A DNA stretch of 64,000 nt, from contig OU612069.1 in the NCBI GenBank assembly GCA_914767715.1, forward strand, positions 25,727,387 to 25,791,386, in the 5' to 3' direction. This document shows, one piece after another, positions 24,501 through 36,081 of the stretch (positions are counted from its first letter, which is position 1; each line of letters starts with the position of its first letter). Made by a program: the position numbers and the translations under genes. The notes under the pieces were generated by a model that saw nothing but the letters and a program-made list of their open reading frames with translations, did no database searches and had not been told where the DNA came from. This stretch comes from Membranipora membranacea (taxonomy: Eukaryota; Bryozoa; Gymnolaemata; Cheilostomatida; Membraniporidae).

Positions 24501-27500
24501 TATTTTATGGGGTCTGGAACATTTTGACATTTTCCACATTCCTAGCATGGGAGTCCTTGGATGAGCCACGTCAATAAATATGACTAAAATAATTTTTGCT
24601 CTCAGTTTTCTGCTTTTTGCATCATGGAGGATAAAACTCCTCCATGGGTCGCTCCAAACAACATGAGATTTTGTTCTCTGAGCAGATAGGAGAATGAAAA
24701 GACATGGTCTATAGTGGTGTGCTGACTCACCCGGCCCCAAAAAATAACCAACAGCAGGGGCCAGGCAATACAAACCAGTCAATTAACACATTTTCTCATA
24801 ATATTTGCCCACAAACTGACCTGGGGAAGGCAAACTCGTTCTCGCTTTGTTGCAGTTAATGTCAAACTGTTTTTTTTCCAATTTAAAGTCGATTGTTTGT
24901 GTCCAATTTTACCTCCCATTGGTTTTCTCGTTTTGGTTGGGAATAGAAAAAAATTTAAACATTCCCATAGAACGGAAAAAAATTCTAACAACTTTAACAA
25001 ATCTTTAAACTTGCTGTCATTTTTATCCAGCTGGACAAAGAAGATTATGCAGGTTCAAATCATTATTATTACATTTATTGTTTCACATCAGTTTCAGGAG
25101 CTTACAACTGGTGCCATCTCAGTTGCTGCCATGATTTTGGCACAATTGATAACATTTTATGGTCACAGCACCAATCTCAGTAGCCAATGTGTTGGCTCTA
25201 ATCTGATTGGCTGGGAAATAGAGCCAATGCCAGGTCACTGAAAGTACATATCGAGATATACAGTGAAAGTGAAACTGAATTACTTTCACATTCACTATAA
25301 ATCAATGAGTATCATCTGACCTGACATGAGCTCTCTCCTTCCCACAAGCCAATCAGAGCCAACTCATCACCTACAAGTAGAGGCAATTTCATCACGTCTG
25401 CCTCCTCATACTCAGCATTGCATGTGACTACAGCTTTCATCGTACATGCATGGCTTCTAATACTGCTAGTATATATTGATGTCATGCCAGTACTGGCCCC
25501 ACCCTTGCAATCATTTTTTCCCAAAAAGCAAGTCCAGACACACAAGAGTTTGACTGACCCTCCCTGAATGGTTAAAACATTACCAGAATATAACACAGAC
25601 AGATACTGGCTAAGACAATACTGGGATGTTCCTGATAAAATGTTGTGCATGATATGGAAATAGTATGCTTGATAAATGAAATATTAATTACATGAAGCAT
25701 GGGCAACCTCCATATCATAGCAGCAAATGTAGCAAGTGAAGTAAGCCCATAAACACCTAAATCAAGCTTGCTCTAATTTGCCTATATATTGCATTGCTCC
25801 CCCTCAACTGCTTACCAGTAGAATTGAAGCCACTCAGAATACAGGCAGTGGATCAAATTTATCTACTCAACACCCAGTAGGAAAGTTTAGGATTTATATA
25901 CCAAAGCACTTTGAATTGTAACCATGTTGCTGCGTCATTGCATGAATTATAAGCTTTGGCCTTGGCTCCCATAATAAAACGATATAAGTATTTAGAACAT
26001 GAGAAGGCAATTCCCATGAGGAAATAATAAAAACTAATTGGGAATTCCATAAATTTATAAATAAAGATTATAAACAGCGCTGTGTCATGTATATCTCTGA
26101 ACAGCGCTGTGTCATGTATATCTCTCATGTTCTGAATACAATATCTCTTCTCCCAAGTCCAGAGCATACAGTCATTATATACTCTATATAACTCTATATA
26201 ACTCTACGGTCCTGTGGCCTGACTGACTACTAGCTCTCTATTCACTTGGTTTATATTACCCAGTTTACCTTTTCTTGGTTTTCAGGATGAAACTCCTCAA
26301 GGCTTTTTTGAAGACAATGGTCTTGGCTAATGAGTTAGTATTATTATTCTTCTCAGTGTAGTTAACAGCAGTTTATAGATGTGATGCTTGTCTGGCTTTG
26401 TGTGTTCTGCATGTTTAATAGTTTTAACGCTTCCACTTAAACTATTTATGTGTTCACAATGCAAGGTGTTTCTCACTCATTCTTACCTAACTGGAAGTTA
26501 CGGCCGCAATTTCTTTTCCGTTAATATTTTTTCAACACATCAGACAACAGATCATAGACGATGTGAGACCAAAAACAAACTACTAGCCACCGCTGTAACA
26601 AAAGATAGGGATCTTTATAGGTATGATGGGAGGCTATATACATATTCTACAAGATGAAATGCCGAAATGCTGCTTCGTGCACTCCAAACATTCCTAAAAT
26701 TCAAAAATAGAAGGACCTGGGCTGTTAAATACATACCATATTAGTTTCACTATATAGTGCTGGGAGTTATGGGACTTTATTTGGAATACCTTTTTAAAAC
26801 AACACCTCTCCTTCCTATCGTTACTATAACACTATACTTTCTCTCTTCTCACCTGTGTTTTGTATCCGTTATTGTGGCACTCTCACTAGCTCAAGCACTT
26901 GTTGACAGTTCTTTCCTCTCATGATTATGTACACTTGTCATATGTAGCTGGCCAATGTGACCTTTGACCTACAAGTTATCAAGATGCTTATACATTTTCC
27001 TCCCATAACATTGTTGTGCAGTGTGTAACTGTTTCCAATTGTTATTTCGTTTTAAGCCTCCTTTTGTTTAGCACTTGCTGTTATCAGAGTGAACTTGATG
27101 TATTTTATTCAATATCCTCTGGTTTACCTAGATCAAGTCTCATCCAATTTGCCCACATTCCGGTTGTTCCCATTCCACTGGTGACTGGCTGCGGCTCAAG
27201 ACTCTATATGCAGGCAAATTGGATCATGCTACATCTAATGATAACGTGGTCTCCATAATTATTCTTGAGTTGGTAACGCTTTTCTGTGTGTGCCCTGATG
27301 GAGTTTTTTCTAATCTCAATATAATATAAACACTCCTCATGGTAACTCTATGGTGGCCCCTTGAAAATCAACCGTTCAATCAATCGGGAAGGACAACTTC
27401 AGGCCGCAAATATTTAATATCTACTTTCAGAACTCATATCCATCATTTGATGCGTTTCTTTCTCCCTGAGCTATATAATTATTAATAACATCTGCTCACA

Positions 27501-28015
27501 TGGGATCACTTATTGAGATATTTCCATTTCTCTAACATGACTCGAAACCCCCCAACACGTTTTGATATAATTATAACACATTTCAACAGCTATAATATAC
27601 CTCTATGGGTTAATTTTTTGTTAATTTGGTGACCCTGCGTGACACCCTCAGGTTGTGTTTATTGGTTACTATTTCTCCTTGTCACAAAAAAAACTATTGG
27701 GTGCTTTTGTCAAATTGTGAAAATGGGCCTTTCAATTCTGATTACTATCTTGACAGCATTTTTTAGCCTAAATTTGAAATAAGGTTTAAGTCATTGGCAA
27801 TATATATATAAATTCTCAATATACATATATATATATATCTATATATATATATTGATATTGAGAATTTAGGACTGGTCCTAACTCCTGTTTTACCAGACAG
27901 CACTCTGTCGCGCTGGGCCAGTGAATAGCTGATAAATAATCACATTTTTATCTGTTTACAGGAATCAGACACGGAGCCTAAAAGTATATTAGAAGAACTA
28001 GGCATATCCAGCTAA
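18525..28015 (+). CDS. AP1S2: AP-1 clathrin adaptor complex sigma subunit
   Basis: Small subunit of the AP-1 heterotetramer, which sorts cargo into clathrin vesicles at the trans-Golgi and endosomes. Coding exons: 18525-18527 (Met only, then GTGAGG donor), 19002-19180, 19388-19496, 20675-20812, then one of two terminal exons (26286-26330 or 27962-28015). With the distal exon the protein is 160 residues, the family length. The body reads [51 protein letters not shown] and [17 protein letters not shown], nearly identical to vertebrate AP1S1/2/3. The single-Met first exon gives the expected MMxFMLLF start. One sigma-1 gene in an invertebrate need not correspond to a single vertebrate paralogue, so the symbol means the AP1S1/2/3 group. 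A likely AATAAA lies near 28462 (distal exon). Confidence 0.96.
20813..26285 (+). other. Large AP1S intron 4, no second gene recognised
   Basis: This 5.5-kb intron holds a degenerate member of the AGATCAAG/GATCCAATTTG inverted-repeat family (about 22009-22100) and a second repeat with GCCAATCAGAGCC motifs (about 25175-25360). A direct duplication of CAGCGCTGTGTCATGTAT starts near 26074 and 26101. The longest reading frame (minus, 24318-24782, 154 codons) has no recognisable domain. Otherwise unique AT-rich sequence. Confidence 0.7.
26286..26330 (+). other. Proximal alternative terminal exon of AP1S
   Basis: After a TTTTCAG acceptor this 15-codon exon reads [14 protein letters not shown] and stops (TAA). 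It joins exon 4 (ends LLQE) in phase 0. The tail fits the sigma-1 C-terminal pattern (acidic, Pro, hydrophobic pair, E-D/E, G-L). I saw no clear AATAAA close downstream, so its poly(A) site is unknown. Confidence 0.75.
27129..27237. mobile_element. TA-flanked short MITE (AGATCAAG family), copy in AP1S intron
   Basis: Inverted termini: TAGATCAAGTCTCATCCAAT on the left and GCAAATTGGATCATG near the right end. TA dinucleotides lie at 27129-27130 and 27236-27237. It is about 110 bp with no coding capacity. Related copies lie at 28073-28202, 28550-28655, 40760-40867 and 44287-44392. Confidence 0.65.
27962..28015 (+). other. Distal alternative terminal exon of AP1S
   Basis: After a TGTTTACAG acceptor this 18-codon exon reads [17 protein letters not shown] and stops (TAA at 28013-28015). 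It joins exon 4 in phase 0 and resembles the vertebrate tail with its P-x-S-V/I-L-E-E-x-G core more closely than the proximal exon does. AATAAA occurs about 450 bp downstream. Confidence 0.85.
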
Positions 28016-28072
28016 CACCGCTATATATATCTACATTCCAGTAATATGTCTCATCTCTTAGCATGGCAAGAC

Positions 28073-28202
28073 TAGACCAAGTTTGGTCAATTTGCATGTA
28101 TTCGGAGTTGCTCCCTCTCCACTGATCACGCCGCAGGCAAAATGTGTGAATAGCGGAAGGGGAGCATCTGTAATGCAGGCAAATTGTGTCAAACTTGTTC
28201 TA
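28073..28202. mobile_element. TA-flanked short MITE (AGATCAAG family), copy downstream of AP1S
   Basis: The left terminus TAGACCAAGTTTGGTCAATT pairs with the right terminus GCAAATTGTGTCAAACTTG, with TA at both ends. It lies 58 bp after the AP1S stop codon, within the probable 3' UTR, so this transcript may carry the hairpin. Confidence 0.65.
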
Positions 28203-28549
28203 TTGTAAGACTGCTAACGATGTCCGCTGCTGGAATTCAATTATTTTTTAATGCTGCATGATTTTCGCACCTAGTCTGTAAATTTATTATAATGTTACAA
28301 GAATCGATGACTGTTACCTTTTTGATGTTATTGATAGTTTGATTTCTGAACAAATGATCCTGTTTTGAGGGGATTGTCGGGTTATTAAGTAATTAAAGTT
28401 TTTTTTACTGATGATCGATCAGTTTAGCTGATTGTTCCATGTGCTCTATCAGTGTCAAGGAAATAAATACTAACTAGTAACTATACTTATAAACATATCA
28501 AAATAAGTCGTCTGTAGAACACCCCTCCCCCTTAGACAAAGATAAGATC

Positions 28550-28655
28550 TAGATCAAGTATGACCCATTTTGACAGCGTTGGAATTGCCCCCTCCCTCTA
28601 CTGATACGCAGGAGGAGCAATTCAAACGCCTGCAAAATGGATCAAACTTGATCTA
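28550..28655. mobile_element. TA-flanked short MITE (AGATCAAG family), second copy downstream of AP1S
   Basis: TAGATCAAGTATGACCCATT pairs with AAAATGGATCAAACTTGATCTA; the interior is about 60 bp. The ends are the most symmetric of the family. Confidence 0.7.
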
Positions 28656-31009
28656 AGTAAGACTAAGGTTTCACATGACATGAGATTATTTTCACAGGTC
28701 TGACATTCAGCCATAAAGTTTCATAGTTAACATTAAGTTTGTTGGCACTAAGGCTATACCAATAAAGAGGAAGGTAAATAAGGTGAGCTCGAGATAATTA
28801 GAGACGTAACACATTCCCCTAAGTCTGTCTGTCAAGGTCAGGGACGCCCCTGTAAAGGATGAACTCACTCCGCTTCTATAAAATATATTATGCTCTCTTC
28901 ATATGGGTGCCTAGGAGTGCAATCAATAGCTAAGACCTTACTGCTTCATATGAAGCTTTTTCATTCTCTACTAATACTTGTCTCCCCTGATAATTGTTAA
29001 ATAATCCTCACGCAACACACTGTCTAAATCTGATTGTATATTTTACTATTTTCGCATATTGGCAATGAATGTTTTATGCAAAATTTTAACTTTGGAAAGT
29101 AACATGCTTTGTTGATTCATCGTAAGATTAAGCACTATTTGATACTACTCGCAAATAGCGTTCTATCCTCGAGTTGTTACTGCTCATCACTTAGTGAAAT
29201 AATCGGTCAATCACAAGACCCAAGGTTTTGACTTCCAGCTCGTCTTTAACAACCATTCTTTGTAGATCCCTATTGATATACTCAAGGGATTAACTATATA
29301 ATACTATGTAATAATAATCATTTGTCACCATCTAAATAAAATGAGCAACTCTATCAAAGGACATAGTCAGTGAGTCACATTGCATCCTCTACCATAGACA
29401 ACGCCCACTTTATGGGATTATTATAAAATGTTAGTAATTTGTAAGCCTATGCATGCTATTCTGAGAATTTCAGAGCACTAACACAATTATTTGGGATTTT
29501 ATTTGATTCAATATAATCAGGCGGTAAACAGCTATGTTTTGCCTTTCTTGAATATCTCCCCTGATTGCCGGGAAAATTTGGCCTGCAGATCCGGAATCCA
29601 CAGGTTTTCAGCTTCGCAATGGTATAATGGACATGAGGTTACCTTCAATGACTCAAAACACGCCCTAATTTGGGCTTGGTACCCTAGATTCATTTCTACA
29701 CATGCAATAATCAGTGTAACGGAATGTCCCATTTGCGTCATCAGTGTAAACAGCACACAATAGTCGATTTCCAGTCCTGTTCTCTTTATTTCCCACATTC
29801 CTACAAAACCAGGAATATTTCTCACGATTCAAGACGGACCCTTGCTTTTTGGTACGGCTATTGCCAAAAGACAAGGACGCTAAGGCCTCACAGATATAAA
29901 CAACATATGCCGTGCTTTTTTCCTTTTCTACTGTCTTATACAACCGAGCTATTAGGTTTTTAAAACACACTCCTTGCTTTTCATAAGTTCTTTTCTTCTT
30001 TTTGGTCTACAGATATCTATACTTTGATATATAGAATCTCCAGGCCTCATTGTTTTAAAAACATCCGATAGTCGTACCAAGAAGTAACTGAAGCTGTTGC
30101 TCCTTGGTCCTATCAACAGGATAGTCATCATGACAGCTTGAAGATCTCTCCTGTGGCAATGGATCAGCTCTATCAGGCTGAGAGGAGGTCTGAAGAAGAA
30201 GACGAACAAAAACTATTAAACATCAGGAAAGACTCTGTTTTCCTACCTGTAGTTTATGTGACGCCTAACGTTTGAAGGCCTCAAACAGAAGAATAATATG
30301 ATAATGATACACTTGAAATGGTGCACTTTGGGGTGTACACTAACAACTAGTTAATGGCAGATGCTCAATTCATATAAATATACAACTCACCGAATTACAC
30401 TATTCTACCTCTGAGTCGACAACCATCAAAGTAATTTAATCCTGATCGACTTGTCCTGTTACGGTGATATCAAACCTAGAGATAGACAAAAACATGGGTG
30501 AGAGACAATGTCATGATAGAAAACATATACAAATATAAACAGAACAAGATATTAACTCGCAAGCACAATCACGCAATCATTTTGTTGTTGTTTGTTGTTG
30601 TTTGTTGTTGTTTTTGTTGTTATTTTCTGGTTGTTTTATAATACTATCTAATACTGAATATGTGGCTAGATATCTGGGTCCTGCTGCCACATATTTCAGC
30701 TCCAATTAATATTTTTGTTGTGCTCAGCTCTCTCGGTGGATCAAGAGTCCCCGAGCTAAACTCTTTACTTGCTATTAATACCTCACTCACTCTCCCTAAT
30801 CATCCATGTTCATTCATGTATGAACTAGGGCTTCCCATTCATACTGTTAAACATATTTGTGATACTTTGTAGTTGTCTTCTCTTGTACACGAGAAGGCAA
30901 CTAGCTAATGTAATACATAAAATTCCTCATACTCACAATCTCTACTAGGATTCACATTACGCGTAACCACATTCATCTAAACTCGTTCACAACAATAAGA
31001 TAGAACTGC

Positions 31010-33140
31010 AGATAGACTTTTCCACATGAGATGGTATTCATAATTTGTCCCCAGAACCAGAACTTTTTATGATAAGATACGATCATTGGCCAATAAACAC
31101 TGAAATAAATACAGCCATTTACCCTCAGCACTTCCATCACTACTATAAAAATGTAAAGAATACCTATAACAAAATATCAAAAATATTTTGTTGGATGAGC
31201 CAGATCTTATCACCGCCATCATCGTTTTTTTCTTCAAAATTGTTCCTAGTAGTGACTGAACACAACCAGTCTGCTCAAATTGGATTGCCAATTTTATTGT
31301 CGCTTCACAAGGAAGAATAGATCTGTGCTGTAAATTGAGTATGTAAACTACAGATAGCTGTTGTTCCTGAGTACGTATGATGAAGCTAGAGTATTGACAA
31401 TAGCTTAAAATTATTATACTTCAGTACTGTAGTCAAAATCTAATGGCCTTTACTGTGGCCAAACTTAATTTTGCCGATACCGGTAAGGTTCTTTGAGTTT
31501 ATCAATATAATATCGGCGTCAACAGTGAATGTCAATTGCTTCCTTGACCAGACACGGCAGTGTGAAAAAAGTAGTTATTACAACATGACACGCCATCATC
31601 TGAGAAAATGGAACAACATGTGATGATGAAACTACAGAGGATCAAGGATGGAAGCAGTGATTCTAATCATTTCCAAGACTGGAAAATAATTGCCAAATGA
31701 TCACCAGCATTATTGCTTGACTCAGCCGAGAGTTGCATGCTCATATGAATCACAGCTGCTCACAAGCACAAACCGATCTGCAGCGTGCAATAAATTTTTG
31801 TTGGTATGAGCTAAGGTTTAGTATGAATTATGGCTATTAGTATAGAACCCAGTCTGAGCCACAAAATAACGTTTCTGAACCCTTTATTTAGACAGCCAGA
31901 GAAGTTTTTGAATTAATGAGCAGCAAGAACCCCTTCTGCAATGACTAAAACATCCCTCTGTAAGGAGACATCACTGTTGATTGTGCTGCACTATCTTGAG
32001 AAGTATAGAGATGTCTGCAGGGCTCCACCTAGATCGAAGCTGAAATAGTTTTTATGGGAATTATTGAAACTATTGAAAAAAAATAATGTGAATGCAACGA
32101 TAAGAATAATAATAATGATCATTACCAGAATTGTACTTTTCAAATATCACTCTAATTGACATTCACTGTTGACGCCAATATCACATTGATAAACTCAAAA
32201 ACTCCAAGAACCTTACCGGCATCGGCAAAAATAAGTTTGGCCAGGGTATTTCATTTTCCAGTTTTGGAAATTATTAGAGTCACCTGCTTCCATCCTTTTT
32301 CCTCTGTAGTTTCATCATTACATGTAGTTCCGTTTTCTCAGATGATGATATGTTCTGGTTGGACTTATTATAACAATCATTATAACAATCATTATAACAA
32401 TCATTATAACAATCATTATAACAATCATTGCCCACTTTGGTGGGCAATTGATGGTGTGTCGGCAAGAGGCAACCTTTGCACAGTTGAAAACAACACGACA
32501 AAAAATAGGATGGTCTTCATCGGACGCAATCTTGTTAAAACAGTTTTAGACATATCAGTAATAACTTTTTTTCATGCTGCTGTTTCTGTGTATAGGTCGG
32601 GGAAGCAATAGACATTCACTGTTGATGCCAATATCACATTTATAAACTTAAAGAACCTTACCGGCACCGACAAAATTAAGTTCGGCCATGGTAAAGGCCA
32701 TTAGATTTTGACTACAGTACTGAACTATAATAATTTTAAATTATTGTCAATACTCTAGCTTCATCATACGTACTCAGGAACAACAGCTATCTGTAGTTTG
32801 CGTACTCATTTAACAGCACAGATCTATTCTTCCTTGTGAAGCGACAATAAAATTAGCAATCCAATATGAGCAGACTGTGTTCAGTCACAACTACGAAGAA
32901 TTTTAAGGAAAAAATGATGATGGTGGTGGTGCTGGTGCTTAAATCTGGCTTATCCAACAAAATATTTGTGATCTTGTGTTATAGGTATTCTTTACATTTT
33001 TATAGGAAGTGATGGAAGTGCTGAGGGTAAATGGCTGTATTTATTTAAATGTTTATTGGCTAATGATTGTCTCTTATCATAAAAAGTTCTGGTTCTGGGG
33101 ACAAATTATGAATACCATCTCGTGCGGAAAGGTCTTTTGC
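31010..33140. mobile_element. Large foldback (long inverted repeat) element, about 2.1 kb
   Basis: The left arm (about 31010-31695) pairs with the right arm (about 32235-33140). Both ends share GAGATGGTATTCATAATTTG / CAAATTATGAATACCATCTC, and homology runs inward through CCAGAACCAGAACTTTTT, TTCCTTGTGAAGCGACAATA and CAACAGCTATCTGTAG. The right arm carries an extra insert around 32360-32520, including a 12-bp repeat, and about 80 bp near 32151 duplicates sequence at about 32617. No transposase frame is visible. Arms are diverged, so the element is not recent. Confidence 0.85.
32366..32429. repeat. 12-bp tandem repeat (TATAACAATCAT), five units
   Basis: Perfect tandem array inside the right arm of the foldback element. 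It has no counterpart in the left arm, so it arose after the foldback formed. Confidence 0.9.
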
Positions 33141-33834
33141 ATACACTCACCAATTTTCTTTGTGTTTGAATAATAAGGTCCCTTGATTTTTCACATTGTT
33201 TCATTGATGGATATATAGTAAACTATGGCTCACAGCACAAACTAATTACGTCATGTCGTGCTATTTAAGTGGGACAGTATTGAATGCTATTGGCCTGTCT
33301 AGGTAGTATAGTAAGTCTATGCTGCGCACATTTGCTAGAATAATATATCAAAGTCACCCTGGAAATCTTTTTATTGAGTATTATCATTCTTAGTAGTTCT
33401 CTCCCTTGGCTGAATGCATTATCTACAAACTCTCATCTCACAAAACATGAGCTTGATCTAATTAATGACAATGTTATTTTGTATCAGCAAAACTCTCGCA
33501 CCCAAAAATTTGATTGTTTGCATGTAAAAATCTTTACCTCACTGCCTTTGGCACCAATTAATAAAGATGACATATAAGTTGATATACTTAAACAACACTG
33601 GTCAATTAATTACCTACAAAATTTATATAAGTTAACTATTGATTTATTTTTAAGATCCCATACTCAAAGCGATGAACTCATTGCGCAAAGGGATCAAAAT
33701 TTAGAATTCACACAGACAGGTAAATCCATAGACATATAAATGTAAGTATTTATATGATTATGGGTAACTCTATAGGCATTCACTGACAGGCCATTTATTC
33801 CATAGGAGTTGTGGGTTGAGTCCTACTGGGGCTA

Positions 33835-33954
33835 GAACAAGTATGTTTCCTCTGAGGTGGCGGAGGGATATTGCAAATGATTGGTACCGAGGCGCCGCGA
33901 TGCCAAACATTTGCAATATCCCCCCCCGCCACCACAGAGGAAACATACTTGTTC
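33835..33954. repeat. Hairpin with about 45-bp arms
   Basis: 33835-33879 (GAACAAGTATGTTTCCTCTG onward) pairs with 33908-33954, apart from a few mismatches and a longer C run on the right. The 28-bp loop is GC-rich. The outermost bases (TAGAACAAG, CTTGTTCTA) resemble the ends of the TAGATCAAG short MITEs, so it may be a divergent member of that family. Confidence 0.75.
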
Positions 33955-34780
33955 TAACTGGGAGCCTTATTGTCCCAGGCCCCAACACCATTGGGTGTAC
34001 CTCCCTCCGGGATTATAGGACATCGTGTAATCTAGCTGTTTAGGGAGTAGTGATTAGTGGACTAAATATTACAATATTATTATATATGCAAGAGTTTAGA
34101 ATGGCTAGGTTGATGGAAGGATGGATGATTTGAAGGGGGGGGAGGGGCTTTATGTAAGTTAGCACTTAGTTTTTTAATAGCGGAATAGAGAGTCTTGTTG
34201 TGCTAAAATATTTCAGTAAATGACCATCGGCCGCACATATGTGTAAAAGGGCAATCAGAGGGTGAATAAATGTAAGCATACGCAAAAATGAGAACTTTCT
34301 CTTGCGAGTATATGTAGGGTCGGTTATATTGTCTTGTCGAACTTAGCCCTATGCTAAGGTTTATATCCATTAGAAAATAGCTGCAATGTAAAAATATTTA
34401 CCACTATTTGTAGATGGGAAGTAGGTCGGTCAGAAAGTCTAGTTCAGAGTTGTTAGTCAACTGGAGGCATCCTGCTCTATCTCAGCTCCATCAGCTGTAT
34501 CACTCGATCAAGTCATCTCCAAGTCATGTCCTATGTTCTAGCTAGCAGAGATAATTACTTGAAAGCTTAGCATAGCTTTCAGCAATTATGACTGAGTCGG
34601 TCATCAAAGCAGAGAAGAAGAAATTGCTACAAGTGGTGTGTAAACAAATGAACTAATGAATTAACTAATGAGATTCTTTTTTACAAAAGTCCATAGTTCC
34701 ATACACTGGTAGCAAGCTCTTATCATGACAAAGTTTATGCATCCATTTTTCGCAACATTTAATGTTTGTGATAGCTAATA

Positions 34781-34850
<70 letters not shown>
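34781..34850. repeat. (AATC)n microsatellite, about 17 units
   Basis: Uninterrupted AATC tetranucleotide run immediately before the hAT-like MITE region. No coding signal. Confidence 0.97.
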
Positions 34851-34900
34851 CTATTGTGTAAACGTATCTCGCCACCTGATTTAACCAGGGAGGGTGGGAC

Positions 34901-35348
34901 CAGGGCTCTCAACCTGGTAGGATCCAAAACCTGAGATTTGCCGATACCGTGTTGCACGTGGCATTTCAAAGGCATGAAAAGCCCTGTGCACAAATAACTT
35001 TTAGTTTTAGAGCTCTGTTAGCCTCCTCTCAATGGGCCAGGCCACCAAAGCCTAGAAAGCAATTTAGGCCTCTGCATATGAATGATATTGGGTTTTTTGA
35101 GTTGTTAGCAGATCATTGATATAGAATCACTGTAAAATTCATCTTGGTTTATGTATCTCTTATATCAAAACATAAGTTGTTTTTTTTATAATCTTACAAC
35201 TAGGCCACACCAAGAGAAATTCCCCAACTTCGATGAATATGATGCAAAATCTGAGTTTTTAGCTAATATTCTAAAATCCCCTGAGTTGCCTGTGTTGAAC
35301 CCAAAAACCTGAGTAACATGGGCTAAATCTGAGTGGTTGAGAGCCCTG
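34901..35348. mobile_element. Non-autonomous hAT-like MITE, 448 bp
   Basis: Terminal inverted repeats CAGGGCTCTCAACC (34901) and GGTTGAGAGCCCTG (ends 35348). They are flanked by an 8-bp direct repeat, GGTGGGAC at 34893-34900 and GGTGGGAT at 35349-35356 (7 of 8). The CAGGG start and 8-bp duplication are typical of the hAT superfamily. The interior is AT-rich with no coding capacity. The autonomous partner is not in this window. Confidence 0.85.
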
Positions 35349-36081
35349 GGTGGGATATACCCCTGCTCCCGGCCACCCTCCCTGCTTCAACCAGGGAGGG
35401 CTTCAACTCTAGCCAATATTCATTACTTTAGAGTGGGAGTTTTGATCCCTCACATCATGAAATAACAACTCGCAGTATCTGGAGGTCTTGCCCGTCCATT
35501 GGACCAGGGAGTTTGGGACTGATTGGACCAATGAATTATGGCCTTGACATTTGGTTGGCAAATATCTAAACAGATTTTATTGTAAACATACAGTGCATAT
35601 CTCTGTGCTGAAAAACACACAAAATAAAAAGAAACACACACACACGCAGTGTCTCGCGTGTAGCTTGGGCAGTAAATTACTTTGAATTAGGATCAACCAA
35701 AACTTATGGAGAAAGCTGTAGTTATGTGAATGAACATCACGCTTTTAAACTTCATTGAGAACAAATCAACTCCTTTGAAGTTTGATTCTCCTGACAGTGA
35801 CAGCAGTGTGAGTGAGTGAACTCAGTCCTTCCTTGGTATGGCTGACTTGAGTATAAATGAATTGCTGCTCTCATTACATTACATCCTTGTTTCATGCCTC
35901 TATCAGTAGTAAACTACGTCTATCGCTCATTAATTTGATTCACATAGTTGACTAAATTATACAATCTCAATTGTCACATTTACAGGTTGCCTATATAGAC
36001 TAGAGAGCTGCTTTAGGGCTACACGGATACTGGCTCATACTTCCTAACAGCCGCGTTTCAATCCTATTTTCTTTCTAACTC

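Larger units (their letters stand above)
28016..36081. other. 8-kb repeat-rich intergenic region
   Basis: It lies between AP1S and the RING gene. It contains two short MITEs (28073-28202, 28550-28655), a large foldback (about 31010-33140), a hairpin at 33835-33954, an (AATC)n run (34781-34850) and a hAT-like MITE (34901-35348). The stretch 29490-30240 has overlapping reading frames of 80-100 codons on both strands with no recognisable domain. A TTGTTG run sits at 30578-30620. The last 700 bp should hold the promoter of the next gene. Confidence 0.75.

Noticed and set aside
24318-24782. 154-codon reading frame on the minus strand in AP1S intron 4
   Set aside because: Longest frame of that intron, but it has no recognisable domain, no matching splice-linked neighbour and an AT-driven composition.
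29490-30240. Cluster of overlapping frames on both strands, possible gene
   Set aside because: No domain, no consistent splice pattern and no strand preference; left as an unexplained low-stop stretch.
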